Assembly: GCF_014651815.1 (NCBI RefSeq)
Contig: NZ_BMXP01000010.1
Span: 54,579 to 107,227, forward strand
Reading direction: 5' to 3'
DNA length: 52,649 nucleotides
Source of the DNA: Alteromonas halophila
GTDB lineage: Bacteria > Pseudomonadota > Gammaproteobacteria > Enterobacterales > Alteromonadaceae
The notes under the pieces: generated by a model
What the model saw: only the letters and a program-made list of their open reading frames with translations
Told to the model about the DNA's origin: nothing
Database searches by the model: none
Translations under genes and position numbers: made by a program
Shown: in pieces, positions 20,596-29,277 of the stretch
Numbering within the stretch: position 1 is the stretch's first letter
Layout: each line of letters starts with the position of its first letter

Positions 20596-22357
20596 CTTGA
20601 CCTCCTTTCAGAAAGCGGGTTGAGGTTACCTGGCGATCATCCGGGGCAATATTCATCAGTTGCAGGGCGCCGCCCATGATAGATGAAAATACCGGCGCCG
20701 CCGTATCACCGGCATGATACAGATCGCCACCAGGCTCATTGATAAGCACAACCGTGACCAGTTGTGGATCGGATACCGGTGCAATACCGGCAAATATGTT
20801 CACATATTCTTCGCCATAACCGCCTGCTACCGCTTTACGGCTGGTACCGGTTTTGCCCGCCACACGGTACCCGGGAATGGCTGCCTTAACCGCTGTTCCG
20901 CCTTTTTGCGTCACGCTTTCCATCATGTGCATGACGGCGCGTGCATTGGCCTTGCTGATAACCCGCTCTTCACCGCCTTGCCAGGTCTTGGGCTTAGGCT
21001 CTTTAATAATATTAAGTGGTCGCTTGGTTCCGCCGTTAGCAATGGTGGCGTACATACGCGCGAGCTGGGCGGTAGTTACCGAGATGCCATAGCCGAACGA
21101 CAGCGTAGCCAGTTCAAACTCTGACCAGCGGCTTCGCTCGTGAAAGATACCGCTGCTCTCACCAGGCATATTTGAGCCCGTATCCGACATCAGGCCCATG
21201 TTGTAGTAGGTGTCCAGCAGGAATGGTTTTGGCACCGACAGAGCAAGCTTGGATGTGCCCATGTTGCTGGAATGCTGAATAATTTCCTCAAGCGTCAGTT
21301 CACCGTAATTACGGAAATCTTTCACCAGGCTACCGCCAAGACGCATCCAGCCTGGGTTAGTATCGATAACATCGCCGACGTTTACATCACCAAATTCAAG
21401 CGCTGTGAGTACCGCAAGCGGTTTTATTGACGAGCCTGGTTCGAATGAATCAGTAATCACCCGGTTCCGCATGCGGTGTGCCGACACATCATCGCGATCA
21501 TTGGGGTTAAACGACGGCGCATTTACCATGGCCAGCACATCGCCACTGTGTACGTCTACGACAATGGCGGAGGCAGAGCTGGCCTTGTAGTACAGCATGG
21601 CCTCTTTAATTTCTTTGTAGGCCAGCGCCTGAATTCGCTGATCAATCGACAGTGTCAGGTTATCGGCTTCTTCACCCGTTGTGGTTTCAAGAATTTCTAC
21701 CTGACGGCCTTTTGCATCGCGGCGGATTTTACGGGAGCCCGGTGTACCGGTCAGCCAGTCATTGTACATCCGCTCAAGCCCTTCAATGCCCTTGTCATCA
21801 ACATCGGTAAAGCCAATTAACTGCGCGGCCACTTCGCCGGTTGGATAATACCGACGACTTTCCCTGCGCAGATAAATACCGGGAATATCCAGTTTATCAA
21901 CGTAATTTGCCATGGCTGGCGATACCTGCCGCTGCAGATAGACAAACCGGCGCTTGGGGTTACTGACCTTCTCACGCAGGCTGTCCACGTCCTGCCCCAG
22001 TACATCTGCCAGTGCCCGCCAGCGACGGGCTTTGTTAAAGGCCTGGTTATCGTGAATAACTTTAGGATCGGCATAAATAGCCCTTACCGGTACACTGACG
22101 GCCAGCTCGGCACCATTACGATCGGTGATGAGACCACGATAAGTTGGCATATTCCGGGTTCTCAGTGTACGACTGTCGCCCTGTTCAATCAGCGCATCAG
22201 GCTCAATCACCTGTATAAAGGCAGCACGCGCCGCCAGTACCACAAACACCGTCACAACCAGCAACAGCACGGTTACAAACCGCCACTGAACCAGTCTGGG
22301 TGTCACATTTTGTTTGGCGCCACGGCGGGTACGGGCTTTGTTCGTTGTTCGTGTCAT
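20585..22357 (-). CDS. ftsI: Septal peptidoglycan transpeptidase FtsI (PBP3)
   Basis: 590-residue class B penicillin-binding protein, the division-specific DD-transpeptidase that works with FtsW. A basic cytoplasmic N-terminus and one membrane helix (about residues 27-46) precede the PBP dimer domain. The catalytic set is intact: S309-S-I-K, the SSN motif in QHSSNMGTSKL, and KTGTSRK near residue 492. The C-terminus is short (LKGGQGGS). It overlaps murE by 11 bases and ftsL by 4 (ATGA). Confidence 0.97.
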   Translation of the reverse strand: MTRTTNKARTRRGAKQNVTPRLVQWRFVTVLLLVVTVFVVLAARAAFIQVIEPDALIEQGDSRTLRTRNMPTYRGLITDRNGAELAVSVPVRAIYADPKVIHDNQAFNKARRWRALADVLGQDVDSLREKVSNPKRRFVYLQRQVSPAMANYVDKLDIPGIYLRRESRRYYPTGEVAAQLIGFTDVDDKGIEGLERMYNDWLTGTPGSRKIRRDAKGRQVEILETTTGEEADNLTLSIDQRIQALAYKEIKEAMLYYKASSASAIVVDVHSGDVLAMVNAPSFNPNDRDDVSAHRMRNRVITDSFEPGSSIKPLAVLTALEFGDVNVGDVIDTNPGWMRLGGSLVKDFRNYGELTLEEIIQHSSNMGTSKLALSVPKPFLLDTYYNMGLMSDTGSNMPGESSGIFHERSRWSEFELATLSFGYGISVTTAQLARMYATIANGGTKRPLNIIKEPKPKTWQGGEERVISKANARAVMHMMESVTQKGGTAVKAAIPGYRVAGKTGTSRKAVAGGYGEEYVNIFAGIAPVSDPQLVTVVLINEPGGDLYHAGDTAAPVFSSIMGGALQLMNIAPDDRQVTSTRFLKGGQGGS

Positions 22358-22689
22358 TTTAATCGCACCACCACTTCTTCATCCGCTCTCGGCCGGTGCA
22401 TTTTCAGCTGCTTCTCAACCATACTTTCTATGCGGTTGTGCTCGGTCAGTGCGCGTTGTTCAAGGACCAGATTGCGCCACTCGACATCCAGCTGATCTTT
22501 CTCTTCCATCAGATCTTCCAGTGCAATCACCTGCTGGCGATTGTGATGTGTACTCAAAATCACCGCCATCGCACTTAGCATGACCATCAAATACAACAAA
22601 ACCCGCAGCTTGTTGCGGGTCAGATCTGAGACCAGAATGAGAAGCAGACTGAAGTTTGTCGTGCTGTGTTTGTGGCTGGTCGAGGTCAT
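22354..22689 (-). CDS. ftsL: Cell division protein FtsL
   Basis: 111-residue bitopic membrane protein of the FtsQLB activation complex. One membrane helix (about residues 29-46, [18 protein letters not shown]) is followed by a leucine-zipper-like periplasmic coiled coil. Sequence conservation in FtsL is low, so identification rests on topology, size and its place between rsmH and ftsI with ATGA overlaps on both sides. Confidence 0.9.
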   Translation of the reverse strand: MTSTSHKHSTTNFSLLLILVSDLTRNKLRVLLYLMVMLSAMAVILSTHHNRQQVIALEDLMEEKDQLDVEWRNLVLEQRALTEHNRIESMVEKQLKMHRPRADEEVVVRLK

Positions 22690-23624
22690 AGCTTTTCCGC
22701 CACCCTTAGCACTGAACTGCGTGCCCTGACATTCTGTGTTATTTCTTCTGGCGAAGGTTTTATCGCTTTACCCAGTGTTCGCAGTACTTTGTCTGCGTCG
22801 ATTTCTGCCTGGGTAACCGGCAGGTTGTGTGGTACCACCTTGCCCCGGCTTTGTTCACGCATAAACCGTTTTACCAGTCTGTCTTCCAGCGAGTGAAAAG
22901 AAATCACAGCCAGTCTGCCACCGGGTTTAAGCACACTCACGGCCGCCTTTAATCCTTCACGAAGTTGCTCAAGCTCGGCGTTGATATAAATTCTAATCCC
23001 CTGAAATGCGCGCGTAGCGGGGTGTTTATATTTATCTTTGACCGGCACCGCTTCATCAATGAGTGCTGCCAGTTGTGCAGTGCGGGTGATGGGTGTCTCA
23101 TCGCGGGTATTAACGATGGCATGCGCAATGCGTTTACCGAATTTCTCTTCACCAAACTCTTTGATCACCTGTGCAATATCCTGCTCTTCTGCACTGGCCA
23201 GCCATTCTGCTGCACTTTGACCGCGGCTGGTGTCCATGCGCATATCGAGTGGACCGTCCCGTAAAAAACTAAAACCACGATCCGCATCGTCAAGCTGTGG
23301 GGAGGACACGCCAAGGTCCATCAATACACCGTCAACCTGACCACTCAGGCCGCGTTCGGCAAGCGTATTGGCCATCTCGGCAAACGGTTCATGAATAATA
23401 CAAAAGCGGCTGTCACTGCTCAGCGCCTCAGCCGCTGTAATGGCTTGTGGATCACGATCAAAGGCAATCAGCCGGCCATCGTCACCCAGCTGACTCAGGA
23501 TCGCGCGACTGTGTCCGCCCCGACCAAAGGTCGCGTCTACATACAGCCCGTCAGGCTCTATCGCCAGTCCATCAACGGACTCAGACAGTAGTACCGATGT
23601 ATGTTTGAAATCAGCGGCGGTCAT
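22686..23624 (-). CDS. rsmH: 16S rRNA (cytosine-1402-N4)-methyltransferase RsmH
   Basis: 312-residue SAM-dependent enzyme (formerly MraW) that methylates C1402 of 16S rRNA in the decoding centre. Visible are [29 protein letters not shown] (SAM loop), [39 protein letters not shown] and [15 protein letters not shown]. It follows mraZ with an ATGA overlap, as in nearly all dcw clusters. Confidence 0.98.
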   Translation of the reverse strand: MTAADFKHTSVLLSESVDGLAIEPDGLYVDATFGRGGHSRAILSQLGDDGRLIAFDRDPQAITAAEALSSDSRFCIIHEPFAEMANTLAERGLSGQVDGVLMDLGVSSPQLDDADRGFSFLRDGPLDMRMDTSRGQSAAEWLASAEEQDIAQVIKEFGEEKFGKRIAHAIVNTRDETPITRTAQLAALIDEAVPVKDKYKHPATRAFQGIRIYINAELEQLREGLKAAVSVLKPGGRLAVISFHSLEDRLVKRFMREQSRGKVVPHNLPVTQAEIDADKVLRTLGKAIKPSPEEITQNVRARSSVLRVAEKL

Positions 23625-24079
23625 AACGAGAAGTCCTGCAGTCGTTCGGTCAGTTCAAAGTTGCCATCACGCTCGGTTTCCATATCCATTTCAATCTGGC
23701 TAGCCCAAATTTCTGCATCCCAGATCTCAAATTTGTTAAGCTGACCGACCAGCATCACTTCTTTACTGAGTTTGGCGTGTTGTCTGAGTGGTGTGGGAAT
23801 AAGGATACGGCCGCTTTTGTCCATTTCGCCTTCGGTGGCATAACCAAGCAGTAACCGCTGCATCCGGCGTTCGGCCGGCACCATGCTGGAAAATTTACTT
23901 AATTTGAGTTCAATTTCTTCCCATTCGGGAAGTGGGTAAAGCAGCAAACAGCTTTGTTGTGTATCGACGGTGCAGACCAGCTGTCCGTTACAATCATCCT
24001 GGAGGGACTCCCGATACCGCGTAGGTATCGCCAGTCTCCCTTTTGTGTCCAGATTGATTGCGTTAGCGCCGCGGAACAT
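23621..24079 (-). CDS. mraZ: Transcriptional regulator MraZ
   Basis: 152-residue AbrB-fold DNA-binding protein with two MraZ repeats: [23 protein letters not shown] at the N-terminus and [21 protein letters not shown] in the middle. In E. coli it binds direct TGGG repeats in front of its own gene and represses the dcw operon. AGGGGA lies just upstream of the ATG. It is the first gene of the operon here; matching repeats are seen at 24148-24172. Confidence 0.97.
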   Translation of the reverse strand: MFRGANAINLDTKGRLAIPTRYRESLQDDCNGQLVCTVDTQQSCLLLYPLPEWEEIELKLSKFSSMVPAERRMQRLLLGYATEGEMDKSGRILIPTPLRQHAKLSKEVMLVGQLNKFEIWDAEIWASQIEMDMETERDGNFELTERLQDFSL

Positions 24080-24147
24080 TCCCCTAGCCTTTTATTATTT
24101 GCTTTTCTTGTTTGTTGAGTGCTGATCTGCAAAACGATGAACTCTCG

Positions 24148-24172
24148 ATCCACAATTTGCCACTTTTACCCA
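24148..24172 (-). promoter_or_regulatory. MraZ box: three 10-bp-spaced TGGN repeats
   Basis: Reading the minus strand, TGGGT, TGGCA and TGGAT begin at 24172, 24162 and 24152, spaced exactly 10 bp. This is the arrangement known for MraZ (three TGGGN repeats with 5-bp spacers). It lies between the putative -10 and mraZ, so MraZ binding would block transcription. Confidence 0.8.
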
Positions 24173-24181
24173 CTGTTTGAC

Positions 24182-24211
24182 AGTTTAGGTAGCAATGATC
24201 CCCACTGTCAA
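24182..24211 (-). promoter_or_regulatory. Putative mra promoter driving the dcw operon
   Basis: Minus strand TTGACA (24206-24211, perfect), an 18-bp spacer and TAAACT (24182-24187, 4/6). It lies immediately upstream of the MraZ repeats and about 100 bp before the mraZ start, as in E. coli Pmra. Confidence 0.7.
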
Positions 24212-24250
24212 GCAAAAAACCGCCGCTAGCCCGCGTCGTTACTGGCTTTA

Positions 24251-24277
24251 AGCTGTTTTTATATACAGTAGTATAAG
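24251..24277 (+). promoter_or_regulatory. LexA (SOS) box overlapping a plus-strand promoter
   Basis: CTGT-N8-ACAG at 24253-24268 with an A/T-only spacer (TTTTATAT); the right half ATATACAGTA (24261-24270) equals the E. coli LexA consensus. Directly after it, TATAAG (24272-24277) is a 5/6 match to a -10 element. The operator therefore lies between -35 and -10, as in known SOS promoters. A transcript would start near 24284 and run away from mraZ toward the small ORF at 24453. Confidence 0.7.
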
Positions 24278-24452
24278 GAAGTGGCTGATATAAGGCGGGA
24301 AAAGCGAAGCAAATGAGGCTCTGCCAAACATTAAATTTTCAGCCAAGAGCAGAAAAAAGCTAAAGAAAAAGTAAACACTCACTTGTCAACAGAAACGACG
24401 CTGTCAGAAGCTCAGCACAGTGCAGTCCTAACCTGTATAGGAGAGCAGGAAC

Positions 24453-24596
24453 TTGGATCGGCGCACAACGACAACCGGCATGAGGGGACCTGTGCTGACC
24501 AGCGTTTCAGCCTGCACTGATGCGGATTGGTTCTTTGCTGAACTGATAACTCAGGCACGCGCGCTGACAGGAAAGGTGCTGAAGCAAGCCTGGTAA
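24453..24596 (+). CDS. Small SOS-linked ORF, 47 residues, unknown function
   Basis: A short reading frame downstream of the LexA-box promoter. It begins with TTG, with AGGAG nine bases upstream (24439-24443); an ATG nine codons later (24480) is an alternative without a clear ribosome site. The product ends in DADWFFAELITQARALTG then KVLKQAW. Codon choice after the ATG resembles neighbouring genes. A second open frame upstream (24335-24520, +2 frame) also looks partly coding, so a frameshifted or decayed longer gene is possible. It resembles no protein I recognise and is not obviously SulA. Its place beside the division cluster makes an SOS role worth testing. Confidence 0.35.
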   Translation: MDRRTTTTGMRGPVLTSVSACTDADWFFAELITQARALTGKVLKQAW

Positions 24597-24650
24597 AAAA
24601 GAACGGTAATTCCCTGCCCTGTCGCTGACGGTTTCGCCCAATTGTATATA

Positions 24651-24686
24651 AATAAAAAAGCCGGGATGCGAATGCAGCTCCCGGCT
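24651..24686 (-). terminator. Rho-independent terminator of sapC
   Basis: Stem AGCCGGGA / TCCCGGCT with a 12-base loop; on the minus strand it is followed by a T run (TTTTTTATTTAT). It lies 26 bp after the sapC stop. Confidence 0.88.
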
Positions 24687-24711
24687 CTGTCAGAGGTTAT
24701 ATCCCGATCAA

Positions 24712-25485
24712 TCAGGCGTCCTGCTGTTGCGGCTGTCCCTGCTGTTCGGCCTGCGCTGCCGAGGTCATCTGCATTGACTGAATGGGGTTGTCAGTTTTAG
24801 ATGACAGATCAACTAACCGGTTAAGTTGTCCAAGCGACAGCATTACTGCATAGATAGCACCGATGAAACCGGCTTTGTGCAGTTCAAGCACCTGCTCTTC
24901 AGGCAGCTCAAGCAGTTTTTTCTCGTTAATGCTCATCATGCCCGTTACATTGCGCTGTTTGCCATCGGCATAGGTCAGACGGATCTGGAATGGGTCCATC
25001 AGTTCAAGCTCTGTCAGTTTGGCAACAAAACGCTGTGTCATCATTTCGCTGTTGGCCAAATCAGCAAGAAACTGTTGTCTGTTTTTAAGCACTTCAGTTG
25101 GCTCGCCAGCTTCAGTAAACAGTGCCTGGCCATCGTCTGTCAGCTGGTCACTGTTTTCGTCAATGTACAGGCCCAGTTTGTCGCCATCGGGACGTACATC
25201 AAACGGGTAGCGCAGAATATTCATTGGTACATGCGGCGCCTGCCACTTTTCACCGTCTAAAAACAGGTTCTGGTTTTGTTCCATCCCCAGCATCGCAACT
25301 GTGTGATGGCGCTCTGAGTTAGGATCCTTAATAAATACAATTGGCATACAGGACGCCAGTTGCGCAAATTCTTTAATTGATGCGGCGGCAAGATGCGTGT
25401 TGCCGGCAAACTGGAAAGAGTTTCTGGGCGCTACTTTGATATCTTTATGTTTTTCTTTATCCAGCGGTACGTAATTAATCGCCAT
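24712..25485 (-). CDS. SapC family protein
   Basis: 257 residues, recognised as the SapC family (first named next to a Campylobacter S-layer gene) from features such as the N-terminal VPLDKEKHKDIKVAP, PIVFIKDP, PMNILRYPF and the late segment LYIDENSDQLTDDGQALF. No signal peptide is visible, so the protein appears cytoplasmic. The C-terminus is rich in Gln. In marine gammaproteobacteria, SapC-like genes often sit near TonB receptors or tryptophan halogenases, but no such neighbour is present here. Molecular function is unknown. Confidence 0.8.
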   Translation of the reverse strand: MAINYVPLDKEKHKDIKVAPRNSFQFAGNTHLAAASIKEFAQLASCMPIVFIKDPNSERHHTVAMLGMEQNQNLFLDGEKWQAPHVPMNILRYPFDVRPDGDKLGLYIDENSDQLTDDGQALFTEAGEPTEVLKNRQQFLADLANSEMMTQRFVAKLTELELMDPFQIRLTYADGKQRNVTGMMSINEKKLLELPEEQVLELHKAGFIGAIYAVMLSLGQLNRLVDLSSKTDNPIQSMQMTSAAQAEQQGQPQQQDA

Positions 25486-25786
25486 AATACTGTCTCATTC
25501 TTGTTGATGCGGCTGTATTGGTTACTTTTCAGACGACGCTGATCGTCTTAACAGACAGCCAGGTTTGCTACTCAATCCGGGACTCTGAGCCCCAAGGCGG
25601 CGGGCAGTATCCCGCATTTCTGTAAACAAGTCACGTACTGTAACACCAGGGAAGATGCGAATAAAACTATCATCACTCAGTGAGTCCTGACGTGTGTAGC
25701 CGCAAGGCGGCTACAGGACAGATAAAGATTGTCGCATCGTGGCTTTTTACGTAGGCTACATAGCAAAAATACGAAAAGGATAATAC
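25486..25786. other. Divergent intergenic region between sapC and dipeptidase
   Basis: About 300 bp. It contains a strong hairpin, GTAGCCG-CAAGG-CGGCTAC (25696-25714), flanked by TCCT/AGGA. There is no T tract, so a leader structure or operator is more likely than a terminator. No gene is seen. Confidence 0.55.
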
Positions 25787-26989
25787 ATGAAAAAAACAAT
25801 GACGCTTTCCCGTATTACTGCGCTTTTTATTGGGCTCACCGCTGTGCCAGGTGTTCAGGCGGCTGAGGTATCAGACAAAGCCACAGCGCTGGCGCAGCAA
25901 ACCATTATCGTCGATGGTCACATCGATGTTCCCTACCGCATTAACGACAATTGGGTAGATGTCACCACAGCGACCAAAGACGGTGACTTTGACTATCCAC
26001 GTGCAAAGGAAGGGGGTCTTACTGCGCCGTTTATGTCTGTTTACGTGCCGGCCAGCCTGGACAACTCTCCGGCGTCAACGCAACTGGCCAATCAGTTGAT
26101 CGATTCCGTTGAGGCAATAACAGCCCGGGCACCTGACAAGTTTGCTATTGCCAGAAGCGTGGCCGACGTTAAAGAACAGTTTGAGCAGGGGTTGATCTCA
26201 TTGCCAATGGGCATGGAAAACGGCTCACCGATTCAGGGTGACATGGACAATCTCACGCACTTTTATGAGCGCGGTATTCGTTATATTACACTCACCCACT
26301 CACAGTCGAACCATATATCTGATTCGTCATATGATCTGCGTCGCCAGTGGAAGGGCCTGAGTCCGTTTGGCAAAAAACTCATCACCCAGATGAACAACAT
26401 CGGTATGCTCATTGATATTTCGCATGTGTCAGATGATGCGTTTTATCAGGCGGTAGAGCTGAGCAAGGCACCGGTTATTGCATCACATTCATCACTCCGT
26501 GCCTTTACGCCTGACTTTGAACGCAATATGAATGATGACATGTTAAAAGCACTGGCTAAAAATGACGGCATTATCATGATCAATTTTGGCTCTGGCTTTG
26601 TCAGTAAAGCAGCCAGAGAGTGGCGGGCCGGGTTATCACAGGCACGAAATAAGTATATAAAGGAACACGGTGATGACGAGGCGACCCTGGACGCCTTTGA
26701 CGCGCAGTATCGTAAGGAAAACCCTTATCCCTATTCAAGCCTGAGTGATGTGCTTGATCACATTGACCATGTGGCAGATCTGATAGGCGTGGAACACATC
26801 GGCATTGGCTCAGATTTCGATGGTGTGGGTGATTCATTGCCAGTTGGCTTAAAAGACGTGTCAGACTACCCCAACCTGATTCAGGGGTTGCTGGAGCGCG
26901 GCTACAGCGAGAAAGAAATTAAAGGCATTTTGAGCGACAATTTTCTGCGGGTGTGGTCACAGGTTGAGGACTACGCAGCAGAGCACTAG
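25787..26989 (+). CDS. Membrane (renal-type) dipeptidase, peptidase family M19
   Basis: 400 residues including a signal peptide (about 1-24, cleavage near GVQAAE). It belongs to the M19 amidohydrolase family of zinc dipeptidases, which hydrolyse diverse dipeptides, including some D-amino-acid ones. Metal-site features are IVDGHIDVPYRI (His-x-Asp), MGMENGSPI (bridging Glu), LIDISHVSDDAF (His), PVIASHSSLRAF (His) and HIGIGSDFDGVG (Asp). All are intact, so an active periplasmic enzyme is expected. AAAAGGA precedes the ATG. It is monocistronic, ending at a terminator shared with the convergent hydrolase gene. Confidence 0.93.
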   Translation: MKKTMTLSRITALFIGLTAVPGVQAAEVSDKATALAQQTIIVDGHIDVPYRINDNWVDVTTATKDGDFDYPRAKEGGLTAPFMSVYVPASLDNSPASTQLANQLIDSVEAITARAPDKFAIARSVADVKEQFEQGLISLPMGMENGSPIQGDMDNLTHFYERGIRYITLTHSQSNHISDSSYDLRRQWKGLSPFGKKLITQMNNIGMLIDISHVSDDAFYQAVELSKAPVIASHSSLRAFTPDFERNMNDDMLKALAKNDGIIMINFGSGFVSKAAREWRAGLSQARNKYIKEHGDDEATLDAFDAQYRKENPYPYSSLSDVLDHIDHVADLIGVEHIGIGSDFDGVGDSLPVGLKDVSDYPNLIQGLLERGYSEKEIKGILSDNFLRVWSQVEDYAAEH

Positions 26990-26990
26990 G

Positions 26991-27022
26991 AAAAATGGAG
27001 TCGCCAGTAAGGCGACTCCTTT
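26991..27022. terminator. Bidirectional terminator
   Basis: Stem GGAGTCGCC / GGCGACTCC with loop AGTAA, with an A run before and a short T run after it. Located between convergent genes. Confidence 0.85.
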
Positions 27023-27042
27023 CGCGTCTGTAATACCGCCTG

Positions 27043-28083
27043 TTAGTCTGTTGGTGCAACCGACAACTGGCTTAAGTAACTTTCCAGCATCATTGTCATT
27101 TGCCCGAACAGCGGGTTCGCCGCCGGGATTGCACATTGCTCGTTCGGATTCACCAGCGCGTCGTTGAAGCGCATTACATTCAGCAGGTAGGTGTTAACTA
27201 CAAGGTCGGCGTGGCACAGTGAGTATGACTTGTCGATAACAAAGAAGGTATCAGGGCCTTCACTGTGTGCTAACAGGTTCTCTACCCCTTCGATAGGGGT
27301 AGTTTTATCGTCTGCCGAATGTGCGGCATAAACCGGCACACTAATGCGGCGGCCTTCTTCAAGCCGTGTGCGTATCTGTTCTATCACATCCATGAGTTCA
27401 AGGCCGGCATAACTGGCCACACTCGGGTACTTATATGGGTTGGGCCCATGGGTCTGGTAGTCTCCATCAACCAGCCACGCCAGCCATTTTATGCCCCAGA
27501 TACGCGCCATTTTCTCGGCATCGTCTGACAACGCCAGTGCGCCAGAGAACAATGTCAGCCCTGACACCGACTCAGGCGCATCAAGATAGTAATCAACGGC
27601 CAGCGCGGCGCCAGCTGAGAAGCCGCCCAGCACGACCTTATCACCCAGTGATGTGGCAATGTCCATGACGTCACGAACATGCGCCTGCCAGCGCTCAGCA
27701 AGCTGACTGTCAGACATATCGTCATTTGCATTACGCAACCCGTGGCCGGGCAACAAAGGAACAAAAACGGTATAGCCCTGCGCCTGCATGACGCTGGCAA
27801 TTTCGCGCAGAAAGAATGGCGAGTCGCTTAACCCGTGAACGAGCACCGCTACCTTGTCCGCTGGCGTATTGGAATGCAGCACGTAAGGGGCATTGCCCTC
27901 GTTGCGCAGGATATCAGAGCACACGCGATACCGGGTCAGTGACGTTTCCCGACATGGCGCCGTCTGGCCCCACTCCTGCTTATACAGCGAGGCAAACGCA
28001 TCCAGCGCGGCACGCTGTGATGCCGCCTGAGCCTGACTTAACCCGCCCGCCATCATGAAAAATACGACTAAAAATATTCGCAC
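27043..28083 (-). CDS. Exported alpha/beta-hydrolase (esterase/lipase-like)
   Basis: 346 residues with a signal peptide (about 1-20, ending AQAA). The hydrolase core starts with VAVLVHGLSDSPFF (oxyanion loop), followed by PLLPGHGLRN. The nucleophile elbow is GFSAG; the acid is likely in AHSADDKTTPIEG and the catalytic His in YSLCHADLVV. This matches serine hydrolases of the monoacylglycerol-lipase/carboxylesterase type. Two Cys pairs may form disulphides in the periplasm. Substrate cannot be told from sequence. Confidence 0.85.
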   Translation of the reverse strand: MRIFLVVFFMMAGGLSQAQAASQRAALDAFASLYKQEWGQTAPCRETSLTRYRVCSDILRNEGNAPYVLHSNTPADKVAVLVHGLSDSPFFLREIASVMQAQGYTVFVPLLPGHGLRNANDDMSDSQLAERWQAHVRDVMDIATSLGDKVVLGGFSAGAALAVDYYLDAPESVSGLTLFSGALALSDDAEKMARIWGIKWLAWLVDGDYQTHGPNPYKYPSVASYAGLELMDVIEQIRTRLEEGRRISVPVYAAHSADDKTTPIEGVENLLAHSEGPDTFFVIDKSYSLCHADLVVNTYLLNVMRFNDALVNPNEQCAIPAANPLFGQMTMMLESYLSQLSVAPTD

Positions 28084-28208
28084 ACCGTCTCCTCTTCGCG
28101 GTTTGCATTATCCGGCTGCTGCCGAATTTTTATCGTCCATAGGCACGATCATAAAGGAAGCACCATCCAGACGCCATATTAGTGCACAAAAGGTATGACA
28201 TTCTATTC

Positions 28209-28220
28209 GTTAATATTAAC
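28209..28220. repeat. 12-bp perfect palindrome GTTAATATTAAC
   Basis: Perfect dyad in AT-rich DNA between the divergent hydrolase gene and the riboswitch-led operon. It could be an operator; no regulator is assigned. Confidence 0.4.
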
Positions 28221-28381
28221 CTTCATGCTGTTTAATCGCATGCTCACTTCTAGTATGAGCTGTAAAGGTCCGCTCTGGTGTTTTATCGCCGGGCGCAGTC
28301 GTTCAGGTCAGCTGTATGTCTCCCAGGATACGGTGCCGTGTGCTGCGCCCGGATGAACACCGGTTGTGGCCTGTGGACGAT

Positions 28382-28472
28382 AGAAAAAGGCAAAGCGGTA
28401 CGAAAGGCCGTGACGCAAAGCTTCCGGTCTGTCACACAACGACCTTGTGTCATGATAGCGGGGTTACCGAAC
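28382..28472 (+). ncRNA. Cyclic di-GMP-I (GEMM-I) riboswitch
   Basis: The conserved aptamer elements occur in order: GGCAAAG, a short hairpin capped by the CGAAAG tetraloop, TGACGCAAAGC, TTCCGGTCT, a variable hairpin (ACACAA/TTGTGT), then GATAGCGGGGTTACCGA. This closely follows the Vibrio Vc2 class. The two G residues before CAAA are kept, which points to c-di-GMP rather than cGAMP as ligand (my alignment by eye). It lies about 110 bases before the parA start. Whether binding turns expression on or off cannot be told. Confidence 0.93.
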
Positions 28473-28581
28473 TTGTATACCAGCTGCAATGCAGTCAGGG
28501 AAGGTTCACTTTTTCGGTCATCAATTATGTTGTTGCCGGTACGTGCCGGTGCGAGAACACCATAGCGTGAGGACTGTGATC

Positions 28582-29277
28582 ATGATAATTCTGGTAGGTG
28601 GAGAAAAAGGCGGCAGTGGAAAAAGTTGTCTGGCGCAAAATATCGCGGTGTATCTGCGGTGCGAAAAAAATGCGCAGGTACTGATGGTCGACTGCGACCC
28701 TCAGCGTACGACATCAGACTGGATTCAGGAACGCAAAGCTAACGAGGCGCTGCCTGAAATCAATTGCGTTCAGCTGTATGGCAAAATCAGAAACGAATTA
28801 TTAAGCATGCGTCAGTATTACGATTATGTTGTGATCGACTGTGGCGGTCAGGATAACCTGGCATTGCGCTCATCGATGGCAGTGGCCGATCACATACTGA
28901 TACCACTACGTCCGAAAAGGCGCGATCTGAAAACCGTGCCACACATGGAAGATATTCTGTCCACCTGCAAAATGGTCAACCCGAAAATGAATCCGGCTTT
29001 TGTCATCACGCAGTGCCCGTCGCTGCCTAGTCTTAGCAGCCGTATTCTTGAAGCAAAGGATGTGTGCCGCTCATTCGATGTTCCGGTACTCAACTCTGTG
29101 ACCTTCAGCCGTAATATGTATGACGACTCTGAAGAGTCAGGTCAGTCGGTTATTGAAAGCGAACCCGATGGAAAAGCCGCGGTTGAAATTCGAAGTATCA
29201 TTGAAGAGCTGCTGGCCAGACAGAAAGGGGGTGCCAATGAGCCTGTTGAGTCTCAGAAAATCCACGCCGTCAGTTAA
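28582..29277 (+). CDS. ParA/MinD-like P-loop ATPase, orphan
   Basis: 231 residues from the ATG at 28582, chosen because GAGGA lies nine bases upstream and the protein then starts MIILVGGEKGGSGKS. That is the deviant Walker A motif of ParA/MinD ATPases, with signature Lys9 and P-loop Lys14. VLMVDCDPQ and YVVIDCGGQ (switch regions) follow. No N-terminal DNA-binding domain is present, so it is a short type Ib-like form. The gene is led by a c-di-GMP riboswitch and overlaps the RHH gene by 41 bases, the layout of a plasmid-type ParA plus small CopG-like ParB pair. With no plasmid genes nearby, a role in positioning a protein or machine is inferred. Confidence 0.88.
   Translation: MIILVGGEKGGSGKSCLAQNIAVYLRCEKNAQVLMVDCDPQRTTSDWIQERKANEALPEINCVQLYGKIRNELLSMRQYYDYVVIDCGGQDNLALRSSMAVADHILIPLRPKRRDLKTVPHMEDILSTCKMVNPKMNPAFVITQCPSLPSLSSRILEAKDVCRSFDVPVLNSVTFSRNMYDDSEESGQSVIESEPDGKAAVEIRSIIEELLARQKGGANEPVESQKIHAVS

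Larger units (their letters stand above)
24080..24711. other. Intergenic region between mraZ and sapC with regulatory sites and a small ORF
   Basis: This 632-bp stretch holds, from left to right, the MraZ repeats, the mra promoter (minus), a LexA-box match with a plus-strand -10, a small plus-strand ORF and the sapC terminator. The sequence between 24280 and 24450 has only very short ORFs and an A-rich part. A second open plus-strand frame (24335-24520) has no convincing start. No RNase P RNA signature was found. Confidence 0.65.
28084..28581. other. Intergenic region with palindrome, riboswitch and expression platform
   Basis: Contains a 12-bp palindrome GTTAATATTAAC (28209-28220) in the divergent promoter zone and the c-di-GMP-I riboswitch. 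About 110 bp follow the aptamer and include small hairpins (CTGCAATGCAG; CCGGTACGTGCCGG; GGTG/CACC just before the ribosome site). No intrinsic terminator with a clear U run was seen, so translational control is slightly favoured. Confidence 0.6.

Noticed and set aside
24200..24204. Fourth MraZ repeat (TGGGG)
   Set aside because: It is 32 bp from the nearest repeat, out of the 10-bp register, and overlaps the promoter spacer.
24212..24711. RNase P RNA gene (rnpB) near mraZ, as in some gammaproteobacteria
   Set aside because: The conserved GAGGAAAGTCCGGGC core and matching 3' elements are absent on both strands.
25681..25718. Terminator in front of the dipeptidase gene
   Set aside because: The hairpin GTAGCCG/CGGCTAC is strong but no T run follows on either strand.
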